Assembly (NCBI GenBank): GCA_029204225.1
Contig: CM055102.1
Location: 17,136,223-17,200,222 of the forward strand
DNA: 64,000 nt
Direction of reading: 5' to 3'
Source of the DNA: Diphasiastrum complanatum
Lineage: Eukaryota; Streptophyta; Lycopodiopsida; Lycopodiales; Lycopodiaceae
Shown: positions 1 to 11,949 of the stretch, piece by piece
Numbering within the stretch: position 1 is the first letter of the stretch
Layout of the letters: the number at the start of each line of letters is the position of its first letter
Notes under the pieces: model-generated
Seen by the model: only the letters and a program-made list of their open reading frames with translations
Told to the model about the DNA's origin: nothing
The model's database searches: none
Position numbers and translations under genes: made by a program

Positions 1-133
1 GGTTCTATCAATGTGTACTTGATTTTCAGGTTGGAGTCTGTACCCTGATAGGGATTCACACGTGTGAAACCAGCAAGTACATTTACCTTCAATAAATGAT
101 TGTTCTTGTTTGGATTTTATGTCTAGAATTGAT

Positions 134-1018
134 CTAGATTGATCTTAATCTTATGTAGATTGATAGATCAAGTAAATCTAACATCCAATCCCTCTTGAGG
201 ATCAGATTAGGATCCACTCTTGGTCCTTTTTGTACTTTTTCCATAGGATCATAGTTACTAAGATTAAATCCTAGTGACACAAGAAAGGTCTTAAGTCGAG
301 AATACCATGACCTTGGGGCTTGCTTTAATCCATATAAACTTTTGAAGAGCAAGAAAACTTTTTCCTCATCATGGATGAACCAAATAGGTTGATCCATATA
401 GATCTCTTCTTCTAGATAGCCATTTAGAAATGCATTAGAAACATCTAGTTGAAGAATTTGCCAATTGAAAAAACAAGCAAGAGAAATTATGATTCTAATT
501 GACACCATCTTTGCAATTGGGGCAAAGGTCTCCTCATAATCAAGTCCATATACTTGAGCAAAGCCTTTAGCACAAAGCCTAGCCTTGTACTTGTTGATTG
601 TGCCATCTTGATTATACTTGACTTGAAAAACCCATTTGCAACCAATGGTATGCTTGTTGGATGGAAGATCCACAAGCTCCCATGTATTATTGGCCATCAA
701 AGCATCATATTCTTCTTTTATGGCAAGGTACCATTCTTTTGAGTTGATAGCATCATATACATCCTTTGGCTCCTCATGAGAAATAAAATAGGCACAATTA
801 GTGGAGTTGATTTCCACTTGCTTTCCTTTATCTTCATAGGTAAGCCTTCTAGGCTCGGATCTTTCTCTTTGAGATCTCCTTGGTGAAAAAATTCGAGGTG
901 ACTCCTCCTCAAATCTCGGCCCCATCTCTCTATTGATGATCTTCAAGGGTGATGATTGGAGTATCTTTGTGAGAATCTTTGAACTCGGCATTATGAAGAA
1001 TGTATTTTTTATCTTCAT
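134..1018 (-). pseudogene. Copia I reverse transcriptase, N-terminal part
   Basis: Encodes the start of a copia reverse transcriptase: GCKWVFQVKYNQDGTINKYK, then LCAKGFAQVYGLDYEETFAP, the LDVSNAFLNG block with its catalytic Asp, and LYGLKQAPRSWY. The YVDD active-site block and all of RNase H are absent because homology stops near 238 and the last 35 or so codons are unrelated sequence. The upstream part carries the lysine- and arginine-rich linker between integrase and RT. It is followed on its 5' side by the integrase fragment at 930-1,319 with a short overlap in another frame, which marks a frameshift. Not functional. Confidence 0.85.
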
Positions 1019-1912
1019 GGAATATCACATCCCTACTCTCAATTGTAGCTGAGGTAGAGGGAACATAGATCCTGTAAGCGTTCTTGTTGGATGCATATCC
1101 AACCATGATCCCTTTAACAGAATTAGGATCATCTCTTTTCCTTGTTTCCAAGGGCATATTAACAAAGCAATTACAACCAAAAACTCTAAGGTGATCTACC
1201 TTAGGTTTTTTCTGAAACAAGACTTCAGAAGGTGTTTTTTCAGCAAGAGCATTGTGAGGTAATCTATTGCACAAATAGTTAGCACAATTTATAGCTTCAC
1301 TCCAATATTCAATAGGCAAAGAAGCTGCTACTCGAATTGCTTTGGCACATTCACATAAAATCTGTTTTTCCTCTCAACTACTCCATTTTGGGATGGAGAA
1401 TAGGCACAAGAAAATTCTCTCTTTATTCCTTCACCTTCACAATAATTATGAAACTTGTTGGAGATATATTCACCTCCTCCATCGCATCTTAAAGCTTTAA
1501 CTTTGCAAGAAAACTGTTTCTCTACATAAGTTTTGAAGATAAGGAAGTGATAAAAAACCATAGCCTTTGAAGAAAGTAGATACAACCAAGTGTATCTAGT
1601 AAAGTCATCAATAAAGGTGACAAAACATGTTGCACCACCAATACTTTTAGAAGAGGAAAAATATACATCTGAATGTATGAGTTCCAATGGATAAGTAGTC
1701 TTTATAAAAGACTTCTGATATGGATTTCTGTGTGACTTTGCAATGGCACAAGCCTCACAAGGCTTGAAATCTTTAGAAAGAGATTTTGGAAGACCAAGCC
1801 TTCTCGTTCTTAACCATAGAAGACATAGATGTAAAGTTAGAATGTCCCAACCTTCTATGCAAAAGCTCCTCCTTAGGTAACAAAACAACTTCACAAAGGT
1901 TTGCATTCTCAT
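930..1912 (-). pseudogene. Copia I GAG-pre-integrase and integrase
   Basis: Two adjoining minus-strand frames (1,328-1,912 and 930-1,319) make an integrase. The zinc-binding part is seen as PCEACAIAKSHRNPY. The catalytic triad is visible: Asp in LIHSDVYF, Asp in LRCDGGGEY and Glu in NGVVERKNR. The C-terminal half carries YWSEAINCANYLCNR, VFGCNCFV and DVIFHEDK, all standard in plant copia integrases. A frameshift near 1,325 separates the halves. Confidence 0.85.
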
Positions 1913-2000
1913 AAGAATTCAACATAAAAATCCCACCACATCTAGTTCCATCAGCAAGGATCTCATCTTTTCTCTTGATAAAACAAGTATTGGAGTTGAA

Positions 2001-2216
2001 CTATACATCACAATTATTATCAAGCAACTTTTCCACACTAATTAAGTTCTTTGTAAGTTTTGGAATGAAAAGAACATTAGAAAGTGCAAGAACTTTTGAA
2101 GAAGCAAGTTTCAATGGAATGTTGCCAATTCCTTCTATTGGACACTCATGATCATTAGCTGTGTAAATAAATCTCTTGAGTCCTTTGAAAGGTAAGATTG
2201 AGTCAAATGACTCCAA
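2001..2216 (-). pseudogene. Copia I protease C-terminal segment
   Basis: Encodes IYTANDHECPIEGIGNIPL and VLFIPKLTKNLISVEKLLD, the region that follows the DSG protease motif in copia polyproteins. It is cut off from its DSG motif (2,951-2,959) by the insert at about 2,222-2,890. Confidence 0.75.
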
Positions 2217-2221
2217 TCTTC

Positions 2222-2890
2222 TTCCACCTCAACACACGTCAAAACGACATAATTGTATATAATTTCAATATTTTTTCATTTTGAATGTCCGTGGCACCCT
2301 TTTACCTTTATTTTTTCCCATTTTTGATAATGGAAGCATAAGCTCAACATTTGGTTTTCAATTTGATAACAGAAGCACATGGAAGACATTTTAATTCTAC
2401 ATTCTATTTCTCCATCTGATCTTTTGTCCCAGTCTTCATTCATAAAATCAAATAATAAACTATTTTGCATACAAACATTGTTGGGGTTTTGTGTATATTG
2501 ACACTTGAAAAAAAATCCACAAATATATTCAAGGAAATAAACCAACTCAATCTGACCGTTTGATGATCTCGTGCTCATGTTTAATGAATTTTTTACATCA
2601 TTATATATCTTGCATCGAAATGATTCTGAAACTATAGCATCTGGTGCAATACATTCATCACTTTCAAAACTAGGTAATGGAATTGGTACTATTTGTCCAA
2701 AATTTTCTTTTGTATATGAAGATGATGGAGTCTTTAACTTTTCCTTTTTCGACAAGGTTGCCAGCTTGCTTTGGCTTCCCCTTGCCTAATTCCACAAAGA
2801 ATTTTCGGCATTCACTCTTCAAATGACCCTTTTTGCTGCAATAGAAGCGCTTGCCCCTCTTCTTGGTCTTATTGGATGATCCATATTCCT
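2222..2890 (-). pseudogene. Foreign gag zinc-knuckle fragment inserted in copia I protease
   Basis: This stretch interrupts copia I exactly between DSGASSHMCKGKKKS and the following protease strand. On the minus strand it starts with a basic segment and a zinc knuckle reading RFYCSKKGHLKSECRK, in which the first Cys of C-x2-C-x4-H-x4-C is Arg. The rest is an open frame (2,276-2,755) that I do not recognise; it contains several Cys and no retroelement motif. It looks like the gag tail of another LTR element or a piece brought with it. Confidence 0.55.
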
Positions 2891-2905
2891 CTTGATCTTG
2901 GCATA

Positions 2906-3148
2906 CTACTGCTTAGACTTCTTTTTTCCCTTGCACATATGTGAAGAGGCTCCACTGTCTATGTACCAAGTTCCATCTTTCTTGAAAGGTGATGAAGAAA
3001 AACTGGACACCATAAGTAATCCTTCTCCATCACTTGCAACAGAATCTTCTTCAATCTCTTTGGAGAGATTAGCTTGCTTGAGTTGGTTTTTCTTCTTAAA
3101 GCAATTAGAGGCATAGTTCTCCTTTTTGCCACAGAAGAAGCACTTCAC
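2906..3148 (-). pseudogene. Copia I zinc knuckle and protease motif
   Basis: Begins with CFFCGKKENYASNC, a CCHC knuckle whose His is replaced by Asn, and ends with WYIDSGASSHM, the copia aspartic protease active-site segment. It lies directly 3' of the gag frame at 3,236-4,033 in another frame, so a frameshift lies between them. Confidence 0.8.
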
Positions 3149-3235
3149 TTTCTTCTTCTTAGTTTTTGAGTTAGAGGGATGAGATGTTTCATCCTCTTCA
3201 CCATCTTGATCTCGATCTTTGGCTTTGTCTTTGTT

Positions 3236-4033
3236 CTATGCTTGAGAGAATTGGTTCTTACTCCTTCCTTTTTGCTTGCCTTTGACAAAGAGGGCTTTGT
3301 CACTTCCACCATGTTCAAGTTTGTTCATCCTGGAGAGTTTATAGCTTTGTCTAGATTCTTCAGAATTAAGAATTCCTTGGAGAGTTTCTAGATTAGGTAA
3401 CTCCTCCTTAATAGCAAAAGACTGAACAAGATTATCATAGTCATCTCTCAAGCCATTCAGTATGACTTGAACTAGCTCAACTTGGTTAATGGTAACACCA
3501 ACACAGGAAAGCTCTCTATGTAAATCTTTAACTCTCAGAACATAGTTAGATGCACTCTCCTCACTTCTTTGGAAACTTTGGAAAATCTGATTCCTAAGAG
3601 TGAGTATTCTAGAAGTATTCTTTGCTTCATAGATGGTCTTTAGTGCATCCCAAGCTTCTTTGGTTGTAGTGCAAGATCCTATTTCATTAGATACATTCAT
3701 CTTAATGAAATGTAGAGCCATTCTAGCTCTCTTCTTATATTTAGGAATTTCAACTTGTGCTTGAGGCTCCTCCTCAACACCAAGCACAATATCCATAACA
3801 TCCTGGAGAATCAAAACAGACTCCATTCTTAACTTCCAAATTGAGTAATTAGAAGTGTTTAGTCTTTCACTGGCTTCTGGAAGATATCCTTCTTGAGATG
3901 CCATTATAATGAAGACTTCGTAGTTATTGGATTGAGATATGTTTGAGCTTGTTCCTTTCAGACTTAGAGTTGCTGCTCTCTTCACTATAGGTATTTTCAA
4001 GGTTGAACTAGTTTCTATGTGAAACACTTGCAA
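3236..4033 (-). pseudogene. Copia I gag (UBN2-type)
   Basis: A 265-residue frame with the copia gag core: SNYSIWKLRMESVL near the start, KNTSRILTLRNQIF, NYVLRVKDLHRELSCVG and a GLRDDYDNLVQSFAI segment. These are the capsid-like UBN2/DUF4219 regions of plant copia. The likely true start is the internal Met of MASQEGYLPEASERL at about 3,903, since the young copia starts with a comparable MASNGG segment; the preceding 40 or so codons are leader. Its downstream partner (zinc knuckle) is out of frame. Confidence 0.8.
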
Positions 4034-4660
4034 CTATATTTGAGATGAATCTCAAATATTCCACAAGACAAGTTTTCTAGATCAGACACAAAAAGTCGTC
4101 TGAGACACTTTGGCTAGTTTGAATTCTACTTTTGGCACGTGTGAAATGCTTCAAAAGAAAACACTATTGACACTCAGAAGGCTCAAAGGGTGTTCAAATA
4201 TTTCAAACTCAATCTTGATCTACAGTTTCTTGTGTTGGATGCTCAAAACAATGGATTCAGAACAAAGTATAATTGAATTAAATCAAAATGTTGTCACTCA
4301 GATTTTGGACCTATCCCTATCCTCTTTAAGAGCTTATAACTCTTGCTAGACACATCAGATTGATTTGATTTTAATTCTTATGGAAAGTACAGATCAAATG
4401 CTTTCCATCAAGCTATAACACTACTATCTTTGGATCTATAAGTAAGGAGAACAAAGGGACAAAAAAACTCTGATTTTCACACGTGCGGAATTCCAAAATT
4501 TCGTACTTCCTCAATTCAGGTCTAAAAATTCAGTTCAAGTCCGATTTGATCCAAATACACTTCAGAGAAGGGTTAGAAAAAGTGCAAAACTGCTTTTTTG
4601 CTTGATTTAGCTCTCAGTTTCTTGTACAATCAGAGTTGTTAGCATGCAAAGCTTAATGTG

Positions 4661-4672
4661 GCTCTGATACCA
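4661..4672 (-). other. Primer binding site of copia I
   Basis: The plus strand reads GCTCTGATACCA, so the minus strand reads TGGTATCAGAGC, complementary to the 3' end of initiator tRNA-Met. It abuts a TG at 4,673 that would be the terminus of the 5' LTR. Confidence 0.85.
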
Positions 4673-5340
4673 TGACAAAATTTCCAGAATTCACACGTGT
4701 GGGGAATGTCCACAAGAGTGACTGATCTTAAATAAGCTTTGTGATTGGCACTATAACCTGATTCTAGATTGATCAACAAAATCTAGTTTAGAAAAAATGG
4801 CTAATCCACAATCTAGCATGCTAATCAACAGAATATAATAGCAATGATCAAAGAATGAATAAAAACACAAGATTTCACTGTATGAGCATTAGCCTCAACA
4901 CGAGTTAGAGAGAGAGAGCTAGAGAGATAACAAGCAATATTTGTTTGGATCCAAAATGACATGAGATAGCTACAAAACTTTTGTTCTTCATTATAGATTG
5001 TGTGGAGAGCTACACGTATTTATGTAGATTGAGGTATCTCGAGGTAGAACCATATCTATCCATTCCAAAATGACATCTAAAGTGACATCTAGAGTCTATG
5101 TGACATTTGTCACTTGTCATGCATGAAATTCTACCAACTTTTTACAAGTGTACTAGTTCTAACTAGAAATGTCCAAATCATCATGCATGTGTCCATTAAA
5201 CTTTGTGCATGCCTTGCATGTCACTATGGATCACTTACAATTAATGCATGTGAGTTGCCACGAGTTTCTACAAGCATAATCATGTTCTATGTCTACAAAC
5301 TATATGCAAGTTGCATTTATCAAACTAGATAATACATAAC
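4673..5340 (-). repeat. Copia I 5' LTR (outer boundary unresolved)
   Basis: Starts at TG next to the primer site and contains an ACACGTGT box at about 4,691-4,698. No second LTR survives to define its far end, and I place that only roughly, before the CT tract. No gene is visible in it. Confidence 0.5.
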
Positions 5341-5484
5341 TATGTAGCTCGAGTTCTATGTAGGCCAAACTTGGCATTTTGCATTAATGAGCTACATACT
5401 TGCATGGTAAAACATTTGTAGTAGGCTAAGAAATCAATATGGATTGTTTTTCAATTTTAACAATAGGCACCAGGGGGTGTGCAC

Positions 5485-6430
<946 letters not shown>

Positions 6431-6961
6431 GGGTTCATTGTACTTTCGGAATCTGCTTCCATTGACCCAGTGTCTAAAGTATCGCCTTGTAGGGTTTGGA
6501 GTTGTACATAATTAGAGGCAAAAATATTTTGGATTACATAAGGTCCTTCGCCAAAAAAATTTAGTTTTCCTTTAAAGGCTTCGACTTGGTATAAGAGAAC
6601 CTTATCTCCGACTTGGAACTTTTTAACTTTTAAGGATCGATCATGCCATGCCTTCTGTCAACATTTGTGGACTTGTTGGGCATGGATGATGATTCATTGT
6701 GTCTCATAGAGTTATTCTAGGTAGAATAATCTATTAGCTAGGATTTGTCGATGATCTAGCTCAAGATTGTATGCTACTCGCAGAGATGGAATATGGAATT
6801 CCACAGGCATGACAGCTTCCTGGCCATAGACTAGCTGGAAAGGAGTTAGACCGATGGCTCTCTTTGGGGTAGTGCGTTAGGCCCATAGAGCAGCATGAAG
6901 TTTCAATTCCCAATCAGATCGGTTGGAGTCCACGGTCTTGGTTAGAAATCCACATAGAATT
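6431..6961 (-). pseudogene. Ty3-gypsy integrase C-terminal part
   Basis: Minus-strand translation gives GFLTKTVDSNRSDWELKLHA, then [20 protein letters not shown], then a segment equivalent to GDKVLLYQVEAFKGKLNFFG and EGPYVI. These are the end of the integrase core and the C-terminal domain (GPY/F module) of Ty3-gypsy. At least one stop (after HAALWA) interrupts it. It continues the integrase core on the other side of the solo LTR. Confidence 0.75.
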
Positions 6962-7614
6962 TGTGAAAAGAGTGGATTTTGAATGGACCTAAGATCCCAA
7001 ATGTTTTGGCTAAGATCTTTGCACAACAAGCTACAAAAGCTAGAAATGGCAAAGCATCCTAATGCTACCTTTGATACACATGAACTTGAAAAAGCATTCA
7101 AGAGACAAAAGAAACTTATGAAAGATACTGATGGTAGCCAAAAATAGCAGCAAACAGGTCATGGAACAGCACCCTACCACTTTTGGATAGCACCTAAGAT
7201 CATACACAAGAGCTTGAAGACAATACACAAAGCAATGCTCAATGGAGGAAGAAACTGTGACAATGATCTATTGATCTCTCTCAACAATACAATAAGTTTT
7301 TCCAACCCATTCTCCACGAATTTCAGCCTAATATAGGTGAGAGAGATGACTCTCTCTCCTCTCTCTAGAACTTAGGACCCAATTTTAGGGCACCACTAGC
7401 CTAAAATAGCCAATTTTGGCCTATATGTCCAAATAACATGATTTTGGTGTCATTTCAAAGGTCCTAAAGTTTGAGACTTCTTCAATATGAAATATATACT
7501 AAAATTAAAGTATCTAGGCCTCTTTCACATGTGTGAAAAGTTAGATCCAAAACTATGTACAAAAATTGCCATTTTAGACCTCAAACTAGCTAGGAAATAT
7601 TGACAATTTTCACA
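6962..7614 (-). repeat. Solo copia LTR nested in the Ty3-gypsy integrase
   Basis: Runs from TGTGAAAAG to ATTTTCACA (653 bp) and aligns along its length with the 655-bp LTR at 30,494-31,148, including the CTACCACTTTTGGA block, AGCTTGAAGACAATACAC and the CTCTCTCCTCTCTCTAGAA block. It splits the integrase between the NGQ-x-K-S-T-N segment and ILCGFLTKTV. No internal copia sequence is attached, so it is a solo LTR. The flanks GAATT and ATATT do not form a clean target duplication. Confidence 0.85.
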
Positions 7615-8290
7615 ATATTGTGTTGGTGGATTTTGTCTGGCCATTGCATCATGGATAATACAGGTAACTTTTGCGATGTACCACAAAGTATTTTGAAAGC
7701 AGGTCTGCTATGAAAGAGTTAAGGAAATGTGTACCCCTATCGTTGATAAGTTATAGGGGGCAACTGAAACAAACGATAACCTGTTCATAGAGAAATTTTG
7801 TGGTAGAATGAGCATCAACATTGCGAACAGCTCTAGCTTCAGCCCATTTGGTACAATAGTCCATGGCTACTATGATATATCTTGATTGAGTGTGTCTAGC
7901 AGCAGGACTAATCGGTCCAACATAATCAGTTTCCCATTTCTAGAAAGCTTGATCAGTTGTGACAGGGTGTAAAGGCATGTAGTCGGTCTTTTGAAATCGT
8001 TTTGTTCGTTGACGAACATCACATGCCTTGTGTAGGTGTGTGTATCCTTAAAAAGGGTTGGCCACCAAAATCCTACCAAAAGGATTTTTTTGGCAGTCAT
8101 TTTGGAAGAGAAATGTCCTGCTCCAACACCTTTATGAGTTAGGGAGATAACATAGGGTTTGGCTTTCAGTAAGACAACATTGGATAATTCCATCTAACCC
8201 TTGCTTGTAAAGTTGTCCTGCAAATAACATGTAAGATTTGGTTTTGAGGACTAATGCATGTTGTTCGGGTTTAGATAAGGATGGATCCAT
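7615..8290 (-). pseudogene. Ty3-gypsy integrase zinc finger and core
   Basis: The 7,870-8,193 frame reads GVGAGHFSSKMTAKKILLVG, FWWPTLFKD and a following Cys pair region, i.e. the H2C2 integrase finger. Further on, a broken frame gives the ISDRGTHFLNSFIADLL block with a catalytic Asp and HRKSYLYYPWCNGQ-K-STN. The glutamate expected after NGQ is Lys (QTKSTN), so the triad is broken even without the frameshifts. Confidence 0.7.
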
Positions 8291-8308
8291 TTGTTGTAAA
8301 GTTAAATA

Positions 8309-8803
8309 TTATAGTCTTTTGAATTGAGTGGGCGTTAACTGTTCTCCCACATGCACGATCTTTTCTTCTTCACCTGGATCGGCTAGACTCATTGATTGTG
8401 TTCGCGCAGGTCCTTCAAAGTCATGCTCCGTTGGTGTCTGATTCTGATCAGGTTCTCTTTGCACTTGCAGCATCATGATTACCACGTCGTCTAAGGTATA
8501 GTTCTTGAAGGTATCAGGCATCTTGTGGACTGGAATTTGGTGAGACTCCTCCTTCAGCATATTGATCTTAGTCCGACTCATAATCTTTGGATTATCAGTC
8601 ATCTGTGAAGAAGATGATGCTACGTTTGGGTCCATTTGGACTGACTTCAAGAATCCAACACTTTTTTTTTCTTTTCTGCTCACATAGTTGGGTTCAACTT
8701 TGTTGTCTTTCTTCAAAACTGGTGCGACATTCGCTTCATGATCATGAATATCCACATCCACCATGGCTATGGCCTCCTCCGGCAGATCGCTCCATCGGAT
8801 CAC
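8309..8803 (-). pseudogene. Ty3-gypsy polyprotein linker of unknown fold
   Basis: A 164-residue open frame, acidic and rich in Gln, Asp and Glu, between protease and integrase remains. It has no motif I can name. Position suggests the protease-RT spacer of a Tat-like polyprotein, with the RT deleted on its downstream side. Confidence 0.4.
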
Positions 8804-8869
8804 CTAGTTGTAATGTTGTCTCAACTTTTCTTCTTGTTGGCAGGTGTCTTGGGTGGATCTATCTTGGAA

Positions 8870-9920
8870 ACTTTTGCCATTGCATATTTCTGTGGCGATT
8901 GAGCTAGTACTCTACTAATTCCATAGTAATCTGGGTCCACATGTTACAGGACGTATTTATCAGTCAACTCAGTCTCCTTGTTGTACGTAAGAGCATGTTG
9001 CCAAGGGACTAAATCATCATCCACAAGGTTCTCAATAGCTTTCGCTGACAACCATCATATTTACCCTGAAAGTGATTGGTGTGTCCATCGCATAGCACTT
9101 GGGAGAATATGTGTTGGGTTCTGGATCAGGATCATGTTGACAAGCATGCCCACCCATACAGTCAAGGTTGCTAATGAATCCTTCCATCTCATGATATTTG
9201 TTTCAGAATCCTAATGACCTGCCCTAGCTTGCCTTGAGCAATCAATCGTATGATTAGTCATGGACGATCCATCATCAGCTTTTGGTGCAATAGGTTTCAT
9301 CGCCCATGTGGTTGGATCAACCTTTACAACCTGCTCTCTGTTTTCGAAGAAGAGTTTTCTGGTTCTTCAGTTGTGAACCACTTGCGTAGTCCTCAACCAC
9401 AGTCTTCCTACTAAAATGCGGTAGGCAGAAGGGGACTTTGGTATGTCCATTACCACAAAAGTGATCACAAACTGCATTCAGCTACACCTTTTAGTTTAAC
9501 ACAAGATTGATCTGTTAGTTTGATGGCAAATCTTGCTGGCTTCAATCCTTGCAAACCCCATTTCTGGTACAAAGTAGTGGAGATAAAATTTACACCTGAT
9601 CCTCCATCTACCACTATTGCCTCACCCTCAAATCTCTTGTGCTTGATTGATAGGGTGATGTTGTGTTCTTCACTTTTCCACGCTGTCCCAATGTAGAGGA
9701 CGTTGTTCGTTTCTTCATACTCCGACAAGTATATGGGCTCTGGTATCACTAGTTCTACTTCAGCTTTGGCACATTCGGCCAGGAGGCTCTTGGCTTGTGG
9801 CGCAATCCGTAGTAATTCTTTGAGGTACAAACTGACATGGCTTGCTAGCAGACTTTTGAGCACTTTAGTGTGCGGGTCCTCAGGCTTCACCATGTGGAAA
9901 GGTGGTTCATGATGATGCAA
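8870..9920 (-). pseudogene. Ty3-gypsy aspartic protease
   Basis: The 9,465-9,920 frame contains IVVDGGSGVNFIS, the active-site strand of a Tat-like retroviral protease, followed by LYQKWGL and a strand ending VKLKGVAEC. Past a frameshift near 9,465 the minus strand continues with a VMDIPKSPSAYRILVGR-like segment, matching the hydrophobic Gly-containing strand that closes this protease family. Upstream gag is not recognisable. Confidence 0.65.
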
Positions 9921-9929
9921 CTGATTGTT

Positions 9930-10235
9930 TTGATTAGTTCATAATGGTGAGCCCGCTTGTGGTACTGTTCTTTAGCAATAGGAGGTTCTGCAGGTATGTC
10001 TCTCGCTTGAGTTTTTTTCTCCTCTTGCACTTTCTGCACCCAGTGGCGTATCTTCTAATATTGTCTTCATTCTTCTCTCACACTCGGACATGGTCTTGCA
10101 GTTGAGAGTTGATCTTCTGATACCGATGGGGGTGGTGAGAGAGTCACTTCCTTCCGCTTTTGTGCTCGCGTGATGGTTAACACTGGGGCATAGAAGTATT
10201 GCTTTTCTGGTGGCGTCCCTGCTGGAACTGTTGTT
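9930..10235. other. Spacer with no recognised gene
   Basis: Probably the decayed gag side of the Ty3-gypsy element to its left. No motif is readable. Confidence 0.3.
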
Positions 10236-10236
10236 A

Positions 10237-10335
10237 GGTTGAATGAGAAGAAGAGAAGTGAATAGGGAAAGGAGAAGAGAGAAAGAGAGAAGAAGAGGGA
10301 AGAGAGAGGGAGAAGGGGAGAGAGGTGAGATGGAG
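10237..10335. repeat. Purine-rich (GA)n-like tract
   Basis: About 100 bases made almost only of G and A on the plus strand, irregular rather than a clean dinucleotide repeat. Confidence 0.8.
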
Positions 10336-10435
10336 GTTAGCTCAAATGCTCAATGTCATTGCTTATGGAGAAACCTTAACTAACACAAACAAAAAGCATG
10401 GAAGAAATGGAAATAACAAGTAATCACGACAATAG

Positions 10436-11076
10436 TGTGAGATTTCAACAAGTTTAGTCATATTTTGGTAAATTATTAATATGAGGCCAAGACTCATTTT
10501 AGACTTAGAGATAAACTTTTTGAAGTTATATTAGTTTAAAATACATTAAATGAACACTTTTTGAAAGTGTGGTAATGTTGGTAATCAAGTTTGAGAAAGA
10601 TTCAATTTTGAACTTTGGGTACATTGAATCTAGACCCAAAAATAGTGGGGTTTACAGTTTGGAGGGAAAGCCAAGAGGCCAAATAGGGTCTGGACCTTCT
10701 ATAAAAGGATGTAACTCATGAAGAGACACATTTTCTCTCTTCTCTCTCTCATTTCGTCATTATACATGGTTCTCTTTGGGTTTCACTACTCATTGGTGCA
10801 CTCTCATGATGTTATCTTGCAATTCTATGTGTAGAATGATCATTGATTGCTATTTTCGGTTCCACACATGTGAAATATAGTAGGGTATAGTAATTGTACG
10901 GAAAGCAACTATATTTCATGTTTTGGTTCATGTTTGATTAGTATCTCTTAGAGTTTGCATCTCATTTTGTATGTAGATGCTGATTTTTCTACATTGGCAA
11001 GAATGTTGGTTTGCTCCTTTTGTAACCAAAGATCGGGAACATGGATTGGAACTTGAATGATCTAAAATCCTTCACA
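10436..11076 (+). repeat. Copia II 5' LTR
   Basis: Bounded by TGTGA at the left and TTCACA at the right, directly followed by a tRNA-Met primer site. At 641 bp it matches the LTR length of the related young copia. It contains a TATA box (10,700-10,707) and a CACATGTG box at about 10,863-10,870. The left edge is inferred from the inverted terminal bases because no 3' LTR remains. Confidence 0.7.
10700..10707 (+). promoter_or_regulatory. TATA box of copia II LTR
   Basis: TATAAAAG lies 265 bases into the LTR, a normal position for the U3 core promoter of a plant copia LTR. Transcription would start about 30 bases downstream. Confidence 0.6.
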
Positions 11077-11088
11077 TGGTATCAGAGC
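11077..11088 (+). other. Primer binding site of copia II
   Basis: TGGTATCAGAGC immediately follows the LTR end, matching the initiator tRNA-Met 3' end. Confidence 0.9.
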
Positions 11089-11675
11089 TCTTGTGTTTCA
11101 GGTTATGAAAGGATCAGCCATCTTTAGCAAGGATTTGGAGGAGTTACCAATGCTAGAGCATGCTAGATTGATTTCTACTCAAAAATCAGCATTTTTGCAT
11201 GTGTAGAATTAATCTTTTGTAGGCCAAAACTCAATATAGGGTTATATACTTGATCAATTCCGATTTCACACTTGGTTTACAATCAGCCAATTTTTTGGTG
11301 TATTAGGAAGTTCTCATTGGAGGCTACAAGATGATATATCAAGTTTTTAGAAATCGGATGTAGAATTTGAGATATTCAATTTTTTGTGATTTTGTCAAAA
11401 CTCTAATTTTGATTGGATCTCTAGTTTGTGAGGTTACTGAACTTCATTTGAGTGTGTTTCAATCTCAGGAAGTGGCAAGAATCATTATATTGAGGATAGA
11501 TCATAGGTTGATCAAAATTTCACTATTCTATGTGTTGATTTTCTAGTTAGAAGTGCTAGAAGAGATTTGAGAGGTTCCATATCTTTGTGATTTCTTCTTG
11601 AGTTCATTTTTTGACATTAAAGAGAGTACTTTGTGCAATGGAACAAGTTGAAAGAGAAGATCTGGTCATTGTAAC

Positions 11676-11898
11676 ATGGCTACAAGTGGTGGCTTTATGT
11701 TGGAGAGCAATAATAGGCTTATCTCAATCAACTATTTTACTTGGAAGGTGAGGATGGAGTCCTTATTGGAGATGAATGAGTTGATGGAGATTGTTGCTGG
11801 TGTGGAGGAGAGGCCTCAAGCACCTCAAGATCAAGTGAGGTATGACAAGAGAAAAAAGAAAGCTCTACACATGATTAAGAGGCAAAGGCAAGTGGTCT
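11676..11898 (+). pseudogene. Copia II gag start
   Basis: Starts MATSGGFMLESNNRL and continues with NYFTWKVRMESLLEMNELME, closely parallel to the start of the intact young copia polyprotein, which supports this Met as the family start. After KALHMIKR it jumps straight to the lysine-rich linker before the zinc knuckle, so about 150 codons of gag are deleted. Confidence 0.8.
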
Positions 11899-11949
11899 AA
11901 AGGGCAAGATAAAGGTGAGACTTCCTCTTTTGGCAAAAAGAAAGATAAG

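Larger units (their letters stand above)
238..4672 (-). mobile_element. Degraded Ty1-copia element I (minus strand, 3' end missing)
   Basis: Reading on the minus strand from about 4,672 leftwards the order is primer site, leader, gag, zinc knuckle with protease, GAG-pre-integrase, integrase, reverse transcriptase, which is the Ty1-copia order. Stops and frameshifts split the polyprotein. Copia homology ends near position 238, just after the reverse transcriptase segment reading SNYDP, so the rest of RT, RNase H and the left LTR are missing. A second gag fragment is inserted at about 2,222-2,890. It is related to, but clearly diverged from, the young copia at 30.5-36.9 kb. Confidence 0.85.
6431..9930 (-). 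mobile_element. Degraded Ty3-gypsy (Tat-like) element, RT/RNase H deleted
   Basis: On the minus strand, from right to left: protease (8.9-9.92 kb), a long linker (8.31-8.80 kb), the integrase zinc finger (7.87-8.29 kb), the integrase core (7.62-7.86 kb), a solo copia LTR, and the integrase C-terminus (6.43-6.96 kb). The order protease before integrase with an H-H-C-C finger is Ty3-gypsy. Reverse transcriptase and RNase H should lie between linker and zinc finger but only about 20 bases separate them, so they are deleted. The VDGGSGVN protease motif is typical of Tat/Athila-type elements. Confidence 0.75.
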
